Assembly: GCA_043228905.1 (NCBI GenBank)
Contig: JBHGNT010000011.1
Location: 11,222,001-11,286,000, forward strand
Length of the DNA: 64,000 nucleotides
Origin: Azolla caroliniana
Taxonomy: Eukaryota > Polypodiophyta
Direction: 5' to 3'
This document shows positions 46,440 to 59,985 of the stretch, one piece after another (position 1 is the stretch's first letter; each line of letters begins with the position of its first letter). Under the pieces are notes generated by a model. The model did not search any database. It saw only the letters and a list, made by a program, of their open reading frames with translations, and was not told the DNA's origin. Made by a program: the position numbers and the translations under genes.

Positions 46440-46781
46440 TGTCATGGACATGACAATAGTCATGTCATGAATTCGAACTCTTGGCCTATTGTATTATAAT
46501 CAAATGATGTGTTTTAACCAACACATTCAATACATGGTCATGTTACTTTAGTAGATTATTAGTAGATTATCTATTCCATATGCTAGGAGATGCTTCCAGA
46601 AGCTTGTGCATGAAAATGAGTCTCTACTGCATGAAACTACATTTAGAGCCCACAAACATGTATAAATACAGGGGATTCACCTTGACCATATAATTCAGGG
46701 GGTTTACCTTGACCATATGGTCAAGGTGAAAAACACCAATTATAGAATCCAATATTTTGCTTGTCTATCTCTTGCTTCCTT

Positions 46782-46821
<40 letters not shown>

Positions 46822-46890
46822 AAGTGTCTTACCTTTCACCTAGACTTGTTTTGCTAGACTTGTTTTGCTCTACTGTATCTGTCTGTGACA
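46440..46890 (+). mobile_element. LTR-like sequence, plus orientation
   Basis: Begins TGTCATGGACATGACA, has a TATA-like GTATAAATACAGG at about 46,659 and a TC microsatellite (46,781-46,818), and fades out after CTGTGACA. A B-box-like word (GAGTTCGAATTC, minus strand) lies at 46,469-46,480. No target duplication found, so the boundaries are tentative. Confidence 0.4.
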
Positions 46891-47628
46891 ACATGCAATT
46901 TTGAGCATGCATGCTACACGAGCGTAACCAACCAGCAACAGAACATGGGTGGGCGGACACATTACCGGTGGCCCGATGACAAGTTTCCTATGGCCAATGA
47001 ATGGGGTGGGTGTTGCGCACACGCACAGACACACAGACACAGACACACATGCATATTGATTTGGTAGTGGCAGGTAGGCCGCGTGTTCCCCACCCGCCAA
47101 CCGGCCGGCCATTTTCCGGCTCCGGCGGCTACCGTGACACGTCAAGATGTGATTGTGATGTCTCGTCCGGCCTCCTTCCTTTTTGCCTTCCCTTCCTTTT
47201 GTCCTGTTTACGATGGGATGGGGATGGGAGACGCCATGCCGTTTTGGCGCGAAGCAGAAGCAGAAGCAGAAGCAGAAGCATTTCCCATGAAGGATCAGAG
47301 TAATTGTATGTATGTATGGCCATAGCCCGCGCTTGGCTTGCTCGATAACGCAGAAGAAGAGAAGGGAGAACGAAGCTTCGAAGGACGGACGGAAAGCAAG
47401 CACGCGGAACTGGAAGAACTAGACGAAGCAGCAGCAGCAGCATAAGTAGTAGTAGTAGTAGTAGTAGTAGAAAAAGAAGAAGAAGCAGAAGCAGAAGGTA
47501 AAATAGCGGGTAATGGATAAAAAACAGCGAAATGGATTAGAGGTGACACGCATCGGCAGTCTGTACCAAGGTCCATGGGAGAAGAAGTACTGGAGTAGCT
47601 CTCGAGTATGACTTCCTTCTCCCTCTCC

Positions 47629-47673
<45 letters not shown>

Positions 47674-48690
47674 AAGTCTCTAGTTTGAAGAATATTGTGG
47701 ATTTACATCTGCCAGCTCTACATTTCATACAAAATCCTCTCTAAATTTAGAGAAATTTGCCATTGTTATCTACTTGTTTTTGAAAGCATATGCATTTGCC
47801 TCTGTCCGCCATACTAAATCTTCTGTGAAGTGAAGATTTTGTTTCTGTCTGCCCCTCCGTTTGATATACTTCCATGGATTTTTTGAAATGCTCCCTCCAT
47901 TTATACAACTTTTCATGGATTTTCTCATCGAGTTGAACTTTACGTTTTTCGGTTCTCTATTCGATCAACATCTCATGAATTTCCTCCAATACTTCCCTTT
48001 GAATCAAAGTTTTGGCTTTCACGTGTCCCTCCATCGATCTAGTTTACATGATCTTCCACGTTTCTCTAAAAGGAATCTTGGTTTTCTGTCTATTCCCCTT
48101 TTGGTATTTATCATGTTTTTCTTTCACATGTTACTGTCCCATGATCCACACCTCCTACTAAATATCTAATGATCAAGCTTCTTGGAGCTTGTGTTCTATC
48201 TATCTATATAACACATTCAAGTTTCGGCTTTGGAAATATCTCCGTCATGTATTAACAAATAGCTTGACAAGTGTGCTAGTGGATTCATCATTTTCTGTTT
48301 ATTACACCAAGATTTACACCTATGTAATGTAACCAATATTTCTGCACATTGTAGGATCGTGTGTTAATTCTATAGAGGTAAGTGATGTCCGTTCCTTGTT
48401 GATCCCGATCTAGTATATTGACTTGAGGCCATGGGCTGGAGAAAACAAACTATGATTCTTCGAAGAACCTAAAACAAGATGATCTCGGGCATCTGTCACA
48501 GTGATAGATGATTCATCTTTAGACATCCATCAGCATTGAACTTTTGCCAAAATCTCTTTTTGTTAGAAAATTTAGATGTGTTGACGTTATTGATTTGTAT
48601 GGACTTATAGATGATGTTTTTTTATATTTTGAATGTTATACGAGATGGATATCACCATTCATTTCTGATACTACTGATGTGATGCTGCAG
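46891..48690. other. upstream region of FYR-WD40 gene with microsatellites
   Basis: Probably promoter, 5' leader and early introns of the plus-strand gene. Microsatellites: GAAGCA at about 47,251-47,280, GCA/GTA at 47,430-47,470 and TC at 47,632-47,671. A stretch at about 48,433-48,500 reads LEKTNYDSSKNLKQDDLGHL in one frame and may be a coding exon, but I cannot place its splice sites. The missing N-terminal exon(s) should lie here. Confidence 0.4.
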
Positions 48691-51600
48691 GGAAAAGATA
48701 GATATCCTTACCCAGTTGGGTTCCATGCTGTGCGATGCTATAATGGAGAAACATATCAAATGGAGATTCATGAAGGAACACGGGGACCTTTGTTTGTGGT
48801 GAGAAATTGCATTAGACAGCCAGAACTAGACCTGCTGCTCAGAATAAAATTCTATTTGTCTTATCTGTGTATCTCACCTATACTTTTCACATTTGAATAT
48901 TTGCTTTCATTGTGATTGTCTTATGGATTCATTGCATGGAACAGGTTTCTTTTGGAGATAAAATGACATGCTCCGGTGATACACCAACCATTGCTTGGCA
49001 AAATGCTATGAAAAAGTTGAATTCACATTCAAGGAAGGCAAATCAAAGATTATTGAATGCCAATTCCAATGGGTCAGAGGTGCTTTTTTAAACAAATAAC
49101 CTTCTTAACAAGATAGAAACAAATCTAAATGAACTTCGTGGTAGGATTCCAACTTTTCTGCCATGCCAATTCTAATGGTGCAGCTGTGGCTTATGAAATA
49201 AAGAAATAATGTATTAAGAGGCCAAACTGGCTTACGAGATCAATTTAGAGATTACATCTCAAAATGTTGGCTCGTCTTGGAGAACAAACCAAAATAAATA
49301 GACTAGTACTCCAGCATTTGGCTAAAACCATACACTCTAAATACACTAGAAAAAATGCCTAAAATGCAGTGTCTTTTATCCAAGAATTTGGCTGAGAGCA
49401 TACACTCTTGACATTCCATGCTCTTTAGAATAAATAAATAAAGAAAGAGCAATGTATGAATGCCTCTAAAAGACTTGACAAATTTTACAACTGTTTATAT
49501 TAATGCATCAATGCAAGTAACAAAAAAAAACAAAAACAATAAGGAATAAAACAAGCAAAAGGAAAACAAAAAGAAAAGCAAAATGAAAATTGCTTTTTCT
49601 TTCTAACAAAAAACACATAGTTTTGGGCCTGATCATTGAACTTGAATTCCTGCTCTCTAAAAATATTCACCATAGCTAATCCAACGTGGAAAAGTCAATG
49701 GGATGAAGAGACCGCCTTTTGATGCTGTGTGATTATGGTTTTGAACTTACAAAGACATGCACATCAGGGTCATGTTCTGGGCTGGCTTTGGAGACGTTCA
49801 CGTAAATTCTTGTTTCTCTAGTCGTCGACCTCCCCTGATCCTTGAATGCACTCTGGTAATGATGTGCTTATAGATCATGAAGAATGTCCTTAGTAGTATG
49901 CACGTGGAAGAAACCTGTGTGTGTTGACGTCTCCAGACCTTGTCATGGTATTTTGTCCCTAAAAGAAATGGTACCAAGGATTATTTTGTCAATATACTCC
50001 ACTCTATGGAAGGTCCATGAGAGAAAACAAGCAATTACATCTTAAATGTTTGTATCATATCTGAGAATGAACTAGAATAAGTACATTTGTCTTTCTGCTC
50101 ATTTCTATCCATGTGTGGTATCATCCACTTCATTATTTTCTACCTGATTTTTTTCCCAACACTTCTCTTTATAATACAGCTACTTCCATTCTTCTCCTGT
50201 TAACCTGCTCTTGTTACAATTGTCATTCCATTGATTACTCTACGTGTCTACTGTCAAAAATATCATAGAGAAGACTTCATCTTTCCCTTCCTTGGATAGA
50301 GTGTTAACAAAATGCTATCATCTAATGGTCTGGAATATAAGATTAATTGCTATAAATTGAAGGGTTTTTGTAAATGCCCAGCTTTTTGGATTTCTGAATC
50401 CTTTGGTTCAACGGCTATTTCGAGAACTTGTTTCGTCACAAGGTGGAGAGGCCCACCGAAGTGATGAACTGTATGAGGCATTTTCACAGAACTACGTGGA
50501 AATTAAGCAGGAAAGAAAAGCAGTTGAACAAGATGAGTCAAAGGCTTTGCCGACAAACCTTTCTTGGCAATCAACAAAAACTTTATCTGTTCGAAAGTCT
50601 AGAACATCAATTGTTAACTCCAGTAAGTACATGGTAAGGCTGGTGTTTTTTTCAAAAGAGATTATATACTGAGTGGAAGGGATTGTGATGATTCTTCATA
50701 GATCAAACAATGATAGCATTTCTGAATTCTTTCTGTACAATTCTGTGTGACCAAGTCAGGGAATTCCAAACTTATTACAGACAGTTCAGAGAGATCTCAT
50801 CTGCAGAGAGAGCCAGGTACATGCAAAACAGCTGCCAAGGATACTTTTGGTTTTTCACCACTTGAAGTAAGTATGTGCTGAACATCTAAATTTCTTTGTT
50901 AGAATTGTCATGTTTTTTAAGGGTATTATTTTTTCATTGTTATGTCATGGAAAATGTCAATGTCAATGTTGTATGTCAATTTTTTGTGCAAGACTTCAAG
51001 CTAATAGCTAGAGTTCTTATAATTAACAAAATTTCAATCCAATGCTTGAGACCGGAACTAACAACCTTAATGTTGGAAGTGCGAGCTTTATCACTACATT
51101 ATCATGTTTATATTAATTTCAATCTGGCAACCTAATCGTTCAATACCCAATAAATTTCGAGGACATCCAAAGTATTGTATATGATATAAATAGGAAATGT
51201 TTCACATTGTGGTTCACATGTAATATATATATTGTCTGGTTGGCCTTGCCTTAATGGTTCTATACTAGATTTAGATGAAGTCTGAGTAAAAATGCATTCA
51301 TCTTTTCAGGATCAAGCAGATATATCTCATCCAACGGAATCATGTAATCCAAGTGGTGGTAGGAAGCGATTGAAATTACTGAAGCCAACAAAAATAACAG
51401 AGCAATCATCACCTAATAACAAGCCTAGTAGTTGCATGTTTCCTGAGCCTATTGCAAATGCCTCCTCACCAGACTTGCCGCTGGATCAATCTGATACTGA
51501 GCAGGGAAATAGACAAGGTACTTCCATAATATGCAGAGTTTATGAATCATTTGGATTTGTTTGGATTCAAAATCTCTCCGTGATGGATGAGCAACAAATA

Positions 51601-54600
51601 CAGATAGTTTATGTTAGACTGAACTACCATGCTATTAATAATTGACTTAAATTGTGTTGGGTGTCACATACACACAGTGGCATATAACCATCTTCGATAC
51701 TAATGAACATGCTGTACAACATTTCAATCACCCTAGGAGTTAAAAGTTAAAAGCTTTGTACCACCAAATATCCAAATCTCTATTGCTTGTTATGGCCGTT
51801 TTTTCCTGTGCATCCATGAGAGCTTTTGTAAGTTTGTTCTTCCTTCAGAATTAGGCCATATGATGTTAGCCTGTTTTCTTGGGAAGAAAAAAACCTGTGA
51901 GTGCTACCACACAAGTCTTAACTAAAGAGAAATATTTAATAAAAAATGTCATGAGGGTAGAATTTTAGCATTTACATGAACACACACTTTTTAGTTTGTA
52001 TGAATGCAAATAGCATTGTCAACTCATTTATATGCTTGGACGTCAACCTCAAACTGGCTTGTATTTATATTGACATCTTGTAATTTTTTTCCGTTTAAGA
52101 TGTTTTGGATCAGATCATACTGAAGCATATAATATAATGTATTTTTGAAGGAAATTAAGTGTGTTATATTGATTTGTAATTTTGGTATATGAAATTTATT
52201 TAGTTTTGTATTGATTGGGAACGTGCAGATGATAAATATTTTATTTGTGGAATAAATTCATCAAGTGATATGAAAAGGCACAAACTGAACAGTTCTTCCA
52301 AGGATGTGAATGGGAACAAAGCTGTTAATTTGGAAACTATGGCTGTTGTGATTCCTGATTCATTTGATGACTTATCTTCACAAATCCTGATTAGAGACAC
52401 GGAACAAGTTGTGTCTTCACTTCCACATTCTTCAGTACTGAAACCGGATCCAAAGAATGTGACTCCTTTTCTAGATTCTCACAGGAACGCAACTTTTAAA
52501 GAGGATAGACTTGTGGTTCCGGACACCTTTGATGAACTCTCTCAGGTATACAAAGAAAGAGGCAAAGAACAAGAACCACAAACTTCCAAGCAAATAATTC
52601 CAGTTATTGAAACAAATCTGGATAGAAGTACCTGCCCTGAAAATAAGAATCGGGACTCAAATCTACTAATTAGGGGTGAAGAAAAACTTCAACTCATGAT
52701 GAATGAGCTAGTTCCAGACTCATGTGATACTGAGAATGTTTCAATGCTTTCTAAAGATGCAAGCAAATCAACAGGGGGTGTTATAATGAATTCACAGGGG
52801 TTGCTGGTGGAGATACCTGGTGATAAGATGCTTTTAGAACATACAACCAAGTCACTAGAAGGGGCCGCCATCAGTTCACAAGGATCATTGGAGAAAAATC
52901 CTGTTGATACATGTAAAGGCTCGTCTCATTGCAGTACATTAGACAATAGTCAATGGAGTGACAACAATATGGAAAAGTGTGAATCAGATTCTTTGGGTCA
53001 AGAGATTACCAAATCCATGATAACTCTGCTGCTTCCACAAGCTCTACAACTTATGGAAAAGAAAAGGAAAAGAAAAATAAAGTCAGTAATACCACCTTCA
53101 GTGGATGAATCTCATATGCAATCAGATGCCATATGTCAGCCCAATGATGTTTTTGATAAAAATATGAAGTCTGTAAATGATGGCTTGTTGGACGCAAACA
53201 TTTACACTAATGCAGTCAGATGTGATGGGGATGTTAAAGACAAGTGCAATAGGGTAGAGAAATATGGTCCACAACATTCTGAGAATAGTAGATGTAATTC
53301 TTCGGTATGTAAACCTTGTAAAGTGGTGGCTTCCATTGAGGCAGATAAATTTTACTCTTTGCAATGTCCAAATGTGAAAGACTTAGTGCTGCTAGATCAA
53401 GAACTAGATGGTGTTCATGATGCAATGACAGTTGTTGATGGGATATCAAGAGATTCTGCCATTGCAAATTCATCATCCTTGACTGGCAAAAATGATCCTA
53501 AACGTTTTGAAATGCTTGCTACTCCCCCTGGAAACCTGGAAAAGTGTGATGACCTTGAACTTTTTCTACATGAAATGCTACCCCAATCTTCAGTATCCTT
53601 GGATGCTGACAAACCATTTGGCATTTTTAATTCTACAAAATCAGAAGACTTTGCCCATCCAGATGCTGAAAATATTTTAGATTCTGGGTGTCAAAATGTT
53701 TGTCCGTCTCCAGCACAATACTTAGATGCTGTTCATGGACCTTCTACTGACTTCAAGTCTACTGTATTAGAAGTAAAAGATGCTCTATGCCATCCAAGAG
53801 TGTTAGCATATTTGCCTACGATTGAGACTAATGCATCAGAACAGCCTGACAAAAATGTGTCTTCTCCAGATTCAAAATTTGAAATGCCATGTTCTTCCTT
53901 TGCATTCAAAAGACACTTGCCACAATCTGATAATTTTGAACCAAAGGCATGCTTGGAGCATCCAATGCCAGTATTGGCCATGAAATTGCATGTTCAAAAT
54001 GATGACATTCGATTCTTTGTATTGTGTGGATATCCAAATCGAAATTCGAGAATCTTATTTGTATATAATGTAACAGAAAAGGGGGTCGGACTGTCTTTGA
54101 TTAACAGCATTAATCTCAACGTTTTAGAATGTGGGTGTGATGTGCCCCATATAGAGGTAAGATCCTGCCTTTTTTGATAAAAAGAAGAGGTCCTTTGAAC
54201 TCTGGGTTTGGACTCAAATTATATACAGAACATGTAACTTAGTTGATCTGCATTGGTTTTTTATTTTCTTCAGCTTGCTGAAACTAATGGGATATGTTTT
54301 ACACCTGATGGACAAGAGCTTGTTCTGCTTGGTACATTCTCTATCAATAGAGAAAGGTGAGAGTTAGTAGTGTCCCTTGTAATTTTCAAGATAGTTTGTG
54401 AAAACCGAATTTATAGATATTATCTATATTGCAGGGATCACATTGATGAGAGATCAGCATTAGTTTCTCAAAAACCAAAGTGTCTTCATGGTGTAACCTT
54501 GGTCTCCTACACAAACTCTGAAGCTTCTGTGCATACAGAGCTCAGCTCATTTGGACGGCATGTGTACAGTTTGCTTGTTTGTAATCCACACATGGTGATT

Positions 54601-56109
54601 GCTGGAGGAGAGAATGGCTTTGTCAGTGGTTGGGAGATGGATTCCATATGGAGGTTAGATTAGTGCTATCGAGCTTTATCTATTGTTTGACAATTGCGAA
54701 TTGCATCCGCCCTCCGCATCTATACAATAGATTATCTTTTGAAATTGTGTGAATAAAATGTGTAAATAATTGAAGGATACATTGTTTTTTGCATATTCTT
54801 GCAAGGTTCATCTAGATTCTAACATTTGTTTTGTCTTTGTTGACGATCAATGGTGGTGTATCGTTTACTGTACTCAGAAATTGCAAAAAGAACTTCATAT
54901 TACCTGTACCAGAAGGAATTGAACTTTCCCATGTTATTCAACTGTTAGCTGTGCCATACTATCCATATCTTGTTGTTGGTTGTGATGATCGAAGTATAAT
55001 GGCTATCTGGTATATTCTGAGTAAGAATTAGTGTAAAAATTGATTCTTTTACAGAAATGCTGCCTAATCGTATATTATGCTTGGTATTTTCTAGGAACAT
55101 TTCTAATCATCAACTGTTAAGAACATCAAGTCTCTTTGTTGTGTCACCGCTAGAAGTACACATTTTGGAAATCGATATATTGAACCAGCAACAAAATGAT
55201 GGGAGTGAGATCAATACAAACCCTGACCGGAAATTTGAGGAAACTGGAGATAGTATTGCAGTTTCTCTACTCTGTGGTACCCTGGGTCGAAATGATTCCA
55301 ACTCTCTCAGTTCTACAGAGCAAACTTTTTCAAGAACATGGGCCCTAGAGGTTTTCCAAAGAGATGGCAATACTTGTGTTTTCCTTCTAGATATGGATCA
55401 AAGGTATGAGATATCTTCAGATTAGATATCTGGAAGGAACTAAGTAACATTTTGTTCTATTATCTTGTATTTATCATGTTTCAATTGTGCAGCATATATT
55501 TGATATACCATGGGAGAAGTCAAACTGCTTGGTTTTCGTCTTAGTTATCTTACCACTATACTTGTTTGATTCATTTTCTATAATACTGCTTCCTATCTTT
55601 TGCGTTTGTTCTTGAAGGATTTTGATTAGTTACATTATCCCTCATATAGTCCCACCACATCCTTCGAAAATTTCCTAATGTATTGGTGCCTATGTGTATA
55701 TGAACATGGACATATTCATGAAAGAAGATTTACTAGGAATACATTGATCAAAGAATGAATATGGTAGTAGATATGTTTCTGTTTAAAAGAGCCATGCCAT
55801 ACATCTTTCAGGGTTTCAGCAATGTCCATAATGGACAGACTAGGAATTGCAGGAACATATGGTGGATATGTTTATATATGGGATACCATAGAAGGCTCAA
55901 TCAAACAGACATACAAAGATTTTGAAGGTGATGAATACGTCAATTTTTTTTTTCTTGATTCATGCATTTTTGATATACTTTCTATTGATTATTGGATCCA
56001 TGTAGGTGTACCCATTGCATGTATTGCGAGCAACTGGGCCTGTGATGTGGTAGTTGTCGCTGACGTGAATGCCCGTGTTATGATATACATGAAACAAGCA
56101 AGCATGTGA
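48691..56109 (+). CDS. FYRN/FYRC-domain protein with WD40-like C-terminus
   Basis: Twelve exons join in phase: 48691-48798, 48945-49079, 50382-50622, 50760-50866, 51310-51517, 52229-54156, 54274-54356, 54435-54653, 54878-55009, 55095-55403, 55812-55927, 56006-56109 (TGA). That is 1,229 residues without the unseen N-terminus. FYRN: YPYPVGFHAVRCYNGETYQM, EIHEGTRGPLFVV. FYRC: DTPTIAWQNAMKKL, then LFGFLNPLVQRLFREL. FYR domains occur in trithorax-type and JmjC chromatin proteins, so a nuclear role is likely (inference). Exon 51310-51517 has a basic RKRLKLLKPTK; exon 52229-54156 is disordered, with KKRKRKIK and repeats of VxPDSFDEL type. The end has propeller-like blades (GENGFVSGWE, VVGCDDRSIMAIW, GGYVYIWDT). 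I give no gene symbol. Confidence 0.85.
49187..49330 (-). mobile_element. LINE 3'-tail fragment in FYR-WD40 intron
   Basis: Same LINE family as on the left: AAGAGGCCAAACTGGC, AGAGATTACATCTC and TTGGCTCGTCTTGGAGAAC, minus orientation, antisense to the host gene. A weaker echo (GAGAAAACAAGCAATTACAT) lies at about 50,020-50,080 in the same intron. Confidence 0.65.
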
Positions 56110-58810
56110 GACATAAATATGGGTTTGAACTTAAGGTACTATGAGGATATTTAGGCCGAATAAATATGGGCTTTGATATCATTCTTTGTGAGTTGAACCG
56201 AATATTCCTACTCATTCCCATATAGAGAGATGCCATTGCGCATAAGGCAAACCTTTTTGGGCAAGTCTATATCAATTTATCTCAGAGGAAATTCTGACTT
56301 TCTTTTTAACTCACTATATGATTAGGCTTTGGAATTCTATTTAGATGAATTCTCATTTTACCATAGTAACCCAGTGTTCATAGCTCCCAATCATATTTGC
56401 TGTTTTTGGCTTTTATAAAGTCTTTTTTCCAACAGTTTGTCAAAGTTAGTTCCCCTCTACATTCTCTTAACTGTGCTATTAGTAGTTCCAAATTAATAGC
56501 GCAAAATTTAGATCCTTTGAGGTCACTCGTGGCGATTATCCTGGTTTTTATTCTTATTGAACTATCATCTTATACTAGTGGCAAAATAAAGTGGAACCTT
56601 AGCTTGGACGAAATAAGTTCTCAACCTCACATGAACAAAGAATGGAGCATTTGTGGAGGTTTTGTAGCATATGCTACTAGAGCGCGTAAAATCCAGCACT
56701 GTGTAACTATGTGAGGGTGTTCTAATAGCTATCTTTGACACGAAGTATGTATGCATCAGGAAAAACCTGCTGTAAAATCCCAAAATGGGAGATGATAAAG
56801 AATGCACTTAAAACCCTTCATGAACTTTTCATAACTAAAAAATATAGCTTGATGTTGAGAAAGAAACAAATTTGTGAATACTAATTTATAGTTAGCCTAT
56901 CCTATATGAATGTAACACAGTAGAGCCTTAAATAACTGATTATAATAAGATGTTTTTTATGGTCTAATTGAAGGAGATTATGTTGCAAAGATATTAGATA
57001 TTTTTAGCATCCATAGAGGCCATTATAGATATCAAGGTGGAATGAGCTATATTAATGCACATGAATTATGTGTGCAGATGTAGTGCTCGTTTGTGTTGAC
57101 CCATTCAACTGTAGATATTAAGGTGGAATGAGCTATGTTAATGCCCATTGTGGATGTGTGCAGATGTAGCACTCGTAAGTATTTTGTGATTGTTGTAATA
57201 ATATTCAAGATTTGACCTCTCTTCTATAATCTTTGCTTGTCTGTGTTGATCCAAAGGTTCTGCTGGTTTCCAACATAATCTTTGGGTTATGGCATGCAAA
57301 AAGAAATGTTTGATAGAAATGTTTTACAAACAAAATGATAGATACATATTACAGATCATTCTCATTAAAGGAAGGACTTGTCTTTTGTTAGGTGTTTTCC
57401 TGGAGTTTACAGGGAGTAGTATTATGACAAATCTCTTTTGTGAAACATTTGAAGGAGACGGCATGCATTTGCAGCATGCTCTATATTCATTGAGGCATGA
57501 TATGATTAGAAAAATTTCAACAAAGATGGCATATATATCATGTCATAGCAAGAATGTTAAGATACCCGGGATAAAACTCTATTATCAGTTGAAAATAGTT
57601 TGGCTACAATTGTTTACAAGGTATCCATTTGTGCACGAGACCCAAACTTTTACCCATTTACAGAAACAAATGTGTGGGAGAGCAAGAGGTATGCAGGCAA
57701 AAATGCGAAAACACTCGGCTGTTTGTGACCAAGTCCAAGGCAGATGAATTGTTCAATCATAAAATGTTTGCATAAAATGATAAGGGTAACCAAACATAAT
57801 AATATACTTCAACTAATTGTGTTTTCTTGGTGACTTTTTCTTTAATCCTGTGAATGGTCTTCATCAACTCAAAAGATGGGAAGTAGGGGGTGAATTGACC
57901 ACAAAATTGATGAAATAGCATACATAGTTTTGAGAACAAGGGGATAACTTGACCATATAATTGGCTCTAATATGACATACATTAGGGGTTAAACAAGCAC
58001 ATTTGGTTGGGTTTGGGAAAATAAAGAAAAACCAGAGGGTATATTTCCAAAATGTTTGAATGCATTTCAAAATAATGTGATTGTTGTAATAAAATGCGTG
58101 TTTATTTTTAATGAAGGTGCAATTTCATGGTTGTTAATCATAGTGGATCTACAATCATAGAAGCAGCAATATGTTAATTGGAAAGAATACATGCTACAAA
58201 TTTTATGTTGGTTAAAATTTTAAGTTCAAGAATAGAAAGGAGCACATTCTCAATGAGAAACATCTCTTGGTTAGAAACCACATTGGAAGTAGTACGTTCT
58301 CAATGTGAATACTCCTAACACCTTATAGATGTAGAGCGTAATGAGCTTTCTAATATACATTTTAATGATTCTTTGTGGTGTTCCTTTCATACGAATAATT
58401 AAAGGTATAACTTTCCTTTCCTATGTGGCATTCCTATTATATGCACTATTAAAACTATAATTCTCCTTGCCTTGTTTGTGTGTGGTAGCTGGAAGCTATA
58501 CTCCATTTGGTATGAAATTTTATCACTAGTGGTTAGCTTGTGTTTTTCCATTATGAATTGCATTGGAAGGATTAGATTTTTTAAAGGTGTGAAATTTTGT
58601 CATAAGTGGTTTGATTGTGTTCTCCCCTATGAACTTCGTTGGAAGGACGAATTATATTTCTGAAGGTTGAAGGTTATATTCCTTAATAATTGTATGGCTT
58701 TATCTTTGTTATACTCCCACTACTCGAAAAAGTAAGTTTTTGCACGCAGTGTTATTGGTATGCATAGATGTAGGTATCAAATTCTATATAACAAAAACAA
58801 TGCGAATCTA
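56110..58810. other. intergenic, no gene identified
   Basis: AT-rich flank downstream of the FYR-WD40 gene. It includes an imperfect tandem repeat (AAGGTGGAATGAGCTAT at about 57,033 and 57,119). A 152-codon plus frame at 57,289-57,747 has no recognisable domain, and I treat it as unproven. Confidence 0.45.
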
Positions 58811-59018
58811 TTGAGAATTATTGTGAATGCCTTCTTAAAGACTCTTTGCTTAATGTTAATAATCCTAGGGATACACAAACTTGATTTGAAAATATTTGTA
58901 TCTCGAGAATTATTTTGAGAATTATTGTGAATGCCTTCTTAAAGACTCTTTGCTTAATGTTAATAATCCTAGGGATACACAAACTTGATTTGAAAATATT
59001 TGTATCTCGAGAATTATT
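58811..59018. repeat. 104-bp tandem duplication
   Basis: TTGAGAATTATTGTGAATGC starts at 58,811 and again at 58,915. The two 104-bp units look identical except at their edges, which implies a recent duplication. Confidence 0.88.
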
Positions 59019-59985
59019 TCTATACAAGGCAAGTTGGTAACTTACAATGTTTTACATTCATAGAAAACCATAAACTCTTGTTCAAGCTAACTTCTTATAG
59101 AATAACTTATAAGTGGAAGTGACCATAAGTGGAAGAGACTGATTTGAATTGATTTGAACAAGATTGAAAATGGTCCTAAATTTAAGCGTGGATGATAATT
59201 TCATATGCAAACTGTTCTAGATATCATTGAATTATCAAGAACTCCATTAAAACCTAGAGGGTCACAAAACTATCTTGAATGGAATAGAAGTGTTTGCATA
59301 TATGTGGAATCAAGCGTGGAGACGAAAGGTTGTTTCAACTAAGTTTTCCCTTTTAGCCATAACCTAACTATCTATGTTAGACTGACCTAGAATGTAAACC
59401 GATGGTTCCTTATTTTTCTTTTCCCAACACTACCACAACCATTCTTTCCACCATAGCCATGAAGACCATACAATCCACCAAACGCTTCGTCTACACTTTG
59501 TACCACAAAAACCGATTTTCATGGCCACATGTCTTCATCATTCTCTTGGGTCTTTCCATGGTGTGGGCCCAAAGCTTCGATGATTGTCTTCATGCCTTCA
59601 ATTAGACTGTCTCAACTCTTCAGTTGCCCAAGTCTCAAGTTCTACGGTGTCATATCTTGATTGTTCTTGATGTTACGTCTACCACTTGGACGATGTATTT
59701 TCTAGCTCATTAGCTGTCTTTTACAACTTCTTCTTTTTGTATTGTTCCGGGCGTAACAACTTTATTTTGAACTTCTTCAACTTTCACTTCTTCACATGGG
59801 TGGGTAAGTAAATTTTTATTTAGATGCGAAGCTTCTGAAATGGTATTCGTCTCATCGTGCGGACCCCATCTATTTTGTTCATCCGTCTCCATTTTTTTAA
59901 ATTCTGAATTTGTACCAAATGCTCGTCGTTACATTCTCTGGACAATCCCTTGTAATTCCCGTTATCTCATCCTTGAATTCTATAA
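59019..59985. other. unassigned stretch before the copia element
   Basis: No clear gene. Plus-strand and minus-strand frames of about 60 codons (59,402-59,605; 59,892-59,710, acidic and Glu/Lys-rich) have no recognisable domain; the minus frame could be a gag remnant. Confidence 0.35.

Noticed and set aside
47083-47443. Open frames of 80-177 codons on both strands
   Set aside because: They run through microsatellites (GAAGCA, GCA, GTA), which stay open in several frames at once.
48544-48690. ATG at 48,544 as the start of the FYR-WD40 protein
   Set aside because: The frame is open, but the sequence is T-rich and intron-like and ends in a good acceptor (GATGCTGCAG) right before the FYRN exon.
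57289-57747. 152-codon plus-strand open frame
   Set aside because: No domain, no neighbouring exon signals, AT-rich composition; probably chance or unknown repeat.
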